Below, piece after piece: positions 59,973-64,000 of a DNA stretch of 64,000 nt. This DNA comes from JAMHWF01 sp964371405 (lineage in GTDB: Bacteria > Pseudomonadota > Gammaproteobacteria > Burkholderiales > Burkholderiaceae_C). A program made the translations under genes and the position numbers. The number at the start of each line of letters is the position of its first letter. Within the stretch, counting starts at the first letter, position 1. The stretch lies in NCBI GenBank assembly GCA_964371405.1, contig CAYJLV010000004.1, positions 62,001 to 126,000 of the forward strand. The letters are read 5' to 3'. The notes beneath the pieces were generated by a model. That model did no database searches, was not told where the DNA came from, and saw only the letters and a program-made list of their open reading frames with translations.

Positions 59973-62240
59973 TTGCAGCCGGTGACCCCCGCCGTCTCCC
60001 CGTCGCCCGCGCAGGGCGATCTCGGTGTGCTCGACGATCCGCTCGAACGCGACCGCTATACACGCTGGCTCGATGCCGAAGCGACCGATGGCGTTGCGCG
60101 CTTGGCGGAGTCGTCGCTGCGCATCGGCGGCATGCACTGCGCCGCCTGCGCCGGCACGATCGAGCACGCGCTGCTGGGCATCGACGGCGTCGTCGCGGCC
60201 AGCGTCAACGCGGCGACGGAATGCGCCAGCGTGCGCTGGCAGGGCGGCCGCACGCAGCCCTCGGCGCTGGTGCGCGCCGTGCAGCGCGCCGGCTACGACG
60301 CCGTGCCCGACACCGCGGCCGGCGCGCGCGAGCTGCGCCGACGCGAGCGCCGCGCCGCCACGTGGCGGTTGTTCGTCGCGTCGTTCTGCTCCATGCAGGT
60401 GATGATGCTGGCGACGCCGGACTACGTCGCCGGCCCGGGCGAGCTGGCGCCCGACCTGAAGCGCCTGCTCGACTGGGGCGCCTGGCTGCTGACGGTGCCG
60501 GTGCTGTGGTTCTCGGCCACGCCGTTCTTCGGCGGTGCGTGGCGTGCGCTGCGCGAGCGGCGCATCGGCATGGACGTGCCGGTCGCGCTCGGCATTGCCG
60601 TCGCCTTCGTCGCCAGCAGCGGCGCTGCGTTCGACCCGGCCGGCCCGTTCGGCGCCGAGGTCTGGTTCGACTCGCTGACGATGTTCGTCGCCTTCCTGCT
60701 CGGCGGGCGCTACCTCGAGATGCTGGCGCGTCACCGTGCCGCCGAGCAGCTCGAACGCAGCGCCGGCGCGCTGCCGCAGAGCGTGCTGCGCGTCGCCGCC
60801 GACGGCAGCGTCGAGACGATCAGCGCGCAACGCATCGCCGCCGGCGACGTGCTGCGCGTGCCGCTGGGCCAGGCGTTCGCCGCCGACGGCGTGCTGACGC
60901 AGGGCGAGACGGCCGCCGACGAAGCGCTGCTGAGCGGCGAATCGCGCCCGGTGCCCAAGCGCAGCGGCGACGCCGTCGTCGCCGGCAGCGTCAACCTGCT
61001 GGCGCCGGTCGAGATGCGCGCGCTGCGCGTCGGTGCCGACACGCGCCACGAAGCCATCGTTGCGTTGATGCGCGAGGCGATGTCGCGGCGGCCTGCCGCG
61101 GCGCGCCTGGCCGACCGCTGGGCCGGGCCGTTCCTGTGGGTCGTGCTGCTGCTGGCTGCCGGATCGGCGGCGGCGTGGAGCGTGATCGATCCGTCGAAGG
61201 CGTTGTGGGTCGCTGTGTCGGTGCTGATCGTCACCTGCCCGTGCGCACTGTCGCTGGCCGCGCCGTCGGCGCTGGTCGCGGCGGCCGGAGCACTGGCGCG
61301 CCGCGGCGTGCTGCTGCGGCGCATCGACGCACTCGAGACGCTGGCCAGGATCGATCGCCTCTTCATCGACAAGACGGGCACTCTGACCGAAGGCCGGCTG
61401 CGCTGCCGCGGCGTGCAGCGCCTGCCCGGCTGCGACCTCGACGACGCAGAGCTGACGCGCACCGCGGCGTCGCTCGCCGCCTGGTCGCAGCACCCGCTGT
61501 CAGCGTCGCTGCGCGAAGCGCGTGCCGACGCCACGGGCGACTGGCGTGATGTGGCCGAAACCCCCGGTCGCGGCCTGCAGGCCACCGACGCGCGGGGCCG
61601 GCGCTGGCGACTCGGCTCGGCGGTGGCGGTCGGCGCCGCGCTGGTCGGCGACGACGACCGGCCGCGTGTCTGGCTGGCGCGCGACGGTGCGCCGCTGGCC
61701 TGCTTCGAGTTCGACGAGGGGCTGCGCGCCGACGCGGCCGACGCTGTGCGCGCGCTGCAGGCCGACGGCGTGCGCGTCACGCTGCTGTCGGGCGACAGCG
61801 CCGCGCGCGCCGGGCGGCTGGCCGCGCAACTGGCGCTCGACGGGGGCCAAGGCGGCCTGGCGCCCGAGGACAAGCTGGCCACGCTGCGCGCCGCGCAGCA
61901 GCGCGGCGAAATCGTCGCGATGCTCGGCGACGGCATCAACGACGCGCCGGTGCTGGCGCAGGCCGACGTGTCGCTGGCGATGGGCGAGGGCGCGCTGGTC
62001 GCGCGCGGCCAGGCCGATGGCGTCGTCGTCTCGAACGTGCTCGCCGACGTGGTGCACGCGCGGCGCCTGGCGCAGCGCACGCTCCGCGTCGTGCGCCAGA
62101 ACATGGTGTGGGCTGCCGCCTACAACGCCGCCTGCGTGCCGCTGGCGGTGCTCGGCGCGCTGCCGCCGTGGGCTGCGGGCCTGGGCATGGCGGCAAGCTC
62201 GCTGCTCGTCATCGGCAACGCGCTGCGGCTGGCGAGGTAG
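59973..62240 (+). CDS. ccoI: Copper-transporting P1B-type ATPase for cbb3 oxidase assembly
   Basis: This 755-residue P-type ATPase has a metal-binding GMHCAACAGTIE in the N-terminal domain (near residue 53), eight membrane segments, the CPC motif (IVTCPCALSLAAPSALV), DKTGTLTEG, and GDGINDAPVLA. It exports copper to the periplasm for the binuclear centre of the cbb3 oxidase, as expected beside ccoS and ccoN. The first start in frame is TTG 59973, but the FNR box just upstream suggests a later one: GTG 59982 and GTG 60027 are alternatives. I keep the longest version with low confidence in the start. Confidence 0.85.
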   Translation: MQPVTPAVSPSPAQGDLGVLDDPLERDRYTRWLDAEATDGVARLAESSLRIGGMHCAACAGTIEHALLGIDGVVAASVNAATECASVRWQGGRTQPSALVRAVQRAGYDAVPDTAAGARELRRRERRAATWRLFVASFCSMQVMMLATPDYVAGPGELAPDLKRLLDWGAWLLTVPVLWFSATPFFGGAWRALRERRIGMDVPVALGIAVAFVASSGAAFDPAGPFGAEVWFDSLTMFVAFLLGGRYLEMLARHRAAEQLERSAGALPQSVLRVAADGSVETISAQRIAAGDVLRVPLGQAFAADGVLTQGETAADEALLSGESRPVPKRSGDAVVAGSVNLLAPVEMRALRVGADTRHEAIVALMREAMSRRPAAARLADRWAGPFLWVVLLLAAGSAAAWSVIDPSKALWVAVSVLIVTCPCALSLAAPSALVAAAGALARRGVLLRRIDALETLARIDRLFIDKTGTLTEGRLRCRGVQRLPGCDLDDAELTRTAASLAAWSQHPLSASLREARADATGDWRDVAETPGRGLQATDARGRRWRLGSAVAVGAALVGDDDRPRVWLARDGAPLACFEFDEGLRADAADAVRALQADGVRVTLLSGDSAARAGRLAAQLALDGGQGGLAPEDKLATLRAAQQRGEIVAMLGDGINDAPVLAQADVSLAMGEGALVARGQADGVVVSNVLADVVHARRLAQRTLRVVRQNMVWAAAYNAACVPLAVLGALPPWAAGLGMAASSLLVIGNALRLAR

Positions 62241-62245
62241 TCGCA

Positions 62246-62434
62246 ATGGACATCCTCTACCTGCTGATCCCGATGTCGGCCGTGTTGGTGCTGCTGATCC
62301 TCGGCGTCTTCGCCTGGGCGCTGCAGCGCGACCAGTTCGAGGATCTCGACGAGGCCGGCGCGCGCATTCTCGACGCCGACCCGATGCCGGTTGCCCACGA
62401 TGAGCCTCGATCTCGCGGGGTTTTTCGACCCTGA
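62246..62434 (+). CDS. ccoS: cbb3-type oxidase assembly protein CcoS
   Basis: This 62-residue protein has one N-terminal membrane segment (LLIPMSAVLVLLILGVFAWAL) followed by the typical RDQFEDLDEAGARIL motif of CcoS. It is needed for cofactor insertion into the cbb3 oxidase. It follows ccoI by 5 bases and precedes ccoN by 41 bases. It has no visible oddity. Confidence 0.9.
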   Translation: MDILYLLIPMSAVLVLLILGVFAWALQRDQFEDLDEAGARILDADPMPVAHDEPRSRGVFRP

Positions 62435-62475
62435 GGAAAATATGGTTTTCTTGCAATGCAAAAAAGGAAGTTCCC

Positions 62476-63918
62476 ATGGCCGCTAGCACGCATTCCGGGT
62501 CGGGCGTGAACTACACCGACGGCGCGGTACGCGGCTTCGCGATCGCGGCCGTCGTCTGGGGCGTGGTCGGCATGCTGGTCGGCGTGATCATTGCCGCCCA
62601 GCTCGCCTGGCCCGAGTTGAACCTGGGCATCCCGTGGCTGAGCTACGGCCGGCTGCGGCCGCTGCACACCAACGCCGTGATCTTCGCCTTCGGCGGCTCG
62701 GCGCTGTTCGCGACCTCGTACCACGTGGTGCAGCGCACCTGCCAGGTGCCGCTGTTCCTGCCCAGGCTGGCGATGTTCACCTTCTGGGGCTGGCAGGTCG
62801 TCATCGTCGCGGCCGCACTGTCGCTGCCGATGGGCTACACGCAGGCCAAGGAGTACGCCGAGCTCGAGTGGCCGATCGATCTCCTGATCGCGGTCGTGTG
62901 GGTCGCTTACGCGATCGTCTTCTTCGGCACGATCGGCACGCGCAAGGTGCGCCACATCTACGTCGCCAACTGGTTCTTCGGCGCCTACATCCTCGCCATC
63001 GCGCTGCTGCACATCGTCAACAGCGCCGCCGTCCCCGCGGGCTGGATGAAGAGCTACTCGGCCTACGCCGGCGTGCAGGACGCGATGGTGCAGTGGTGGT
63101 ACGGCCACAATGCGGTCGGCTTCCTGCTGACCGCGGGCTTCCTCGGGATGATGTACTACTACATCCCCAAGCAGGCCGAGCGCCCGGTCTACAGCTACCG
63201 GCTGTCGATCGTCCACTTCTGGGCGCTGATCTTCACCTACATGTGGGCGGGCCCGCACCACCTGCACTACACGGCGCTGCCCGACTGGGCGCAGTCGGTC
63301 GGCATGGTGTTCTCGCTGGTGCTGCTCGCGCCGAGCTGGGGCGGCATGATCAACGGCATGATGACGCTGTCGGGCGCCTGGCACAAACTGCGCGACGACC
63401 CGATCCTCAAGTTCCTCATCGTGGCGCTGTCGTTCTACGGCATGTCCACCTTCGAGGGGCCGATGATGTCGATCAAGACCGTGAACGCGCTGAGCCACTA
63501 CACGGACTGGACGATCGGCCACGTGCACTCGGGCGCGCTCGGCTGGGTCGGCTTCATCACCATGGGGTCGCTGTACTACCTGATTCCGCGCCTCTATGGC
63601 CGCACGCAGATGCACAGCGTGAAGGCGATCGAGCTGCACTTCTGGATCGCGACGCTGGGAGTAGTGCTCTACATTGCCGCGATGTGGATCGCCGGCGTGA
63701 TGCAGGGCCTGATGTGGCGCGCGGTCAACCCCGACGGCACGCTGGTCTACACCTTCGCCGAGAGCGTCAAGGCGACCTATCCGTACTACGTGGTGCGCCT
63801 GCTCGGCGGCCTGCTGTACCTGAGCGGCATGGGCGTGATGGGCTGGAACGTCGCGATGACGATCCGCGGCAGTCGACCCTTCCTGGCGCCGATCCCGCGC
63901 GCCGTCGCCCACGCCTGA
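62476..63918 (+). CDS. ccoN: cbb3-type cytochrome c oxidase subunit I
   Basis: This 480-residue catalytic subunit has about twelve membrane helices. Haem and copper ligand regions are visible: LRPLHTNAVIFAFGGSALF, WWYGHNAVGF (the copper His region), MWAGPHHLHYTALPDWAQS and YTDWTIGHVHSGALGWVG. The AAGGAAG ribosome site is at 62463-62469. The 41-base gap after ccoS is AT-rich compared with its surroundings and could hold a separate promoter, but no FNR box is seen there. ccoO starts 13 bases after its stop. Confidence 0.93.
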   Translation: MAASTHSGSGVNYTDGAVRGFAIAAVVWGVVGMLVGVIIAAQLAWPELNLGIPWLSYGRLRPLHTNAVIFAFGGSALFATSYHVVQRTCQVPLFLPRLAMFTFWGWQVVIVAAALSLPMGYTQAKEYAELEWPIDLLIAVVWVAYAIVFFGTIGTRKVRHIYVANWFFGAYILAIALLHIVNSAAVPAGWMKSYSAYAGVQDAMVQWWYGHNAVGFLLTAGFLGMMYYYIPKQAERPVYSYRLSIVHFWALIFTYMWAGPHHLHYTALPDWAQSVGMVFSLVLLAPSWGGMINGMMTLSGAWHKLRDDPILKFLIVALSFYGMSTFEGPMMSIKTVNALSHYTDWTIGHVHSGALGWVGFITMGSLYYLIPRLYGRTQMHSVKAIELHFWIATLGVVLYIAAMWIAGVMQGLMWRAVNPDGTLVYTFAESVKATYPYYVVRLLGGLLYLSGMGVMGWNVAMTIRGSRPFLAPIPRAVAHA

Positions 63919-63931
63919 CGAGACGACGACC

Positions 63932-64000
63932 ATGAGCAACCGATCCACCCACCGTCCCGCCGGTCACGAGCGCATCGAGACCAGCAACTTCCTGATGATC
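63932..64000 (+). CDS. ccoO: cbb3-type cytochrome c oxidase subunit II, partial
   Basis: Only the first 23 codons are inside the window: MSNRSTHRPAGHERIETSNF then LMI, where HERIETSNFLMI corresponds to the start of CcoO before its membrane anchor. It follows ccoN by 13 bases and continues beyond the right edge. The assignment rests on position and this N-terminal motif. Confidence 0.82.
   Translation, partial: MSNRSTHRPAGHERIETSNFLMI

Noticed and set aside
62401..62475. FNR box directly before ccoN
   Set aside because: The sequence there is AT-rich with a loose inverted repeat, but has no TTGAT-N4-ATCAA-like site.

Overview
The window is very GC-rich and strongly Burkholderiales-like (Rubrivivax/Leptothrix/Methylibium-type betaproteobacterium). 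This rests on codon use, the flgNMA / flgBCDEFGHIJKL arrangement, an hmgA-fahA cluster preceded by a metallo-beta-lactamase-fold gene and a FAD hydroxylase, and a ccoI-ccoS-ccoN-ccoO order. I cannot name the species from the sequence alone.

Layout. (1) 1-1022: scrap zone with a truncated transposase, a broken RelE-like toxin and its intact HTH antitoxin. (2) 1032-7303, minus strand: a seven-gene, mostly overlapping operon for a CDP-activated modified sugar (rfbF, rfbG, 3,5-epimerase, C-methyltransferase, PLP aminotransferase, GNAT, hexapeptide acyltransferase). (3) 7432-13315, minus: an unassigned FAD oxidoreductase, a SPINDLY/OGT-type TPR glycosyltransferase, a family 2 glycosyltransferase with TPR-like tail and a degenerate HD-GYP protein. 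(4) 13316-18787, plus: two tandem short flagellins, fliD, fliS, fliT and a YcgR-like PilZ brake, with recognisable sigma-28 promoters. (5) 18963-25517: a type IV pilus minor-pilin operon (pilE, fimT, pilV, pilW, pilX, pilY1) embedded in the flagellar locus. (6) 25593-37339: flgN-flgM-flgA (minus) and flgB to flgL (plus). (7) 37359-48401: signalling block with HDOD protein, multi-PAS HisKA_2 kinase, ANTAR response regulator, membrane histidine kinase, HPt, REC-PAS-GGDEF-EAL and a GGDEF cyclase. (8) 48414-50749: tRNA-Ser(UGA), apaH and a CorC/HlyC-type membrane protein. (9) 50762-57461: IclR regulator divergent from the homogentisate cluster. (10) 57541-58925: HD-GYP phosphodiesterase and a small upstream ORF. 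(11) 58980-64000: formate/nitrite transporter, then divergent ccoI-ccoS-ccoN-ccoO for cbb3 oxidase.

How it fits together. Regions 2-4 look like a flagellin synthesis and glycosylation unit: a CDP-sugar pathway and two soluble-type glycosyltransferases lie beside the flagellins. The sigma-28 type motif (TCAA or TAAA, 15-16 nt, then GCCGATAA-like) occurs ahead of fliC1 (twice), fliD, fliS, flgM and the HPt-GGDEF-EAL pair, and a weaker copy ahead of the degenerate HD-GYP/glycosyltransferase pair. This suggests that c-di-GMP control and possibly glycosylation are timed with filament assembly. The catabolic and respiratory end carries two FNR/Anr-type boxes, one perfect copy in the IclR/homogentisate intergenic region and one nearly perfect between the formate/nitrite transporter and ccoI.

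All function calls are from reading sequence motifs and gene context; no database search was run.
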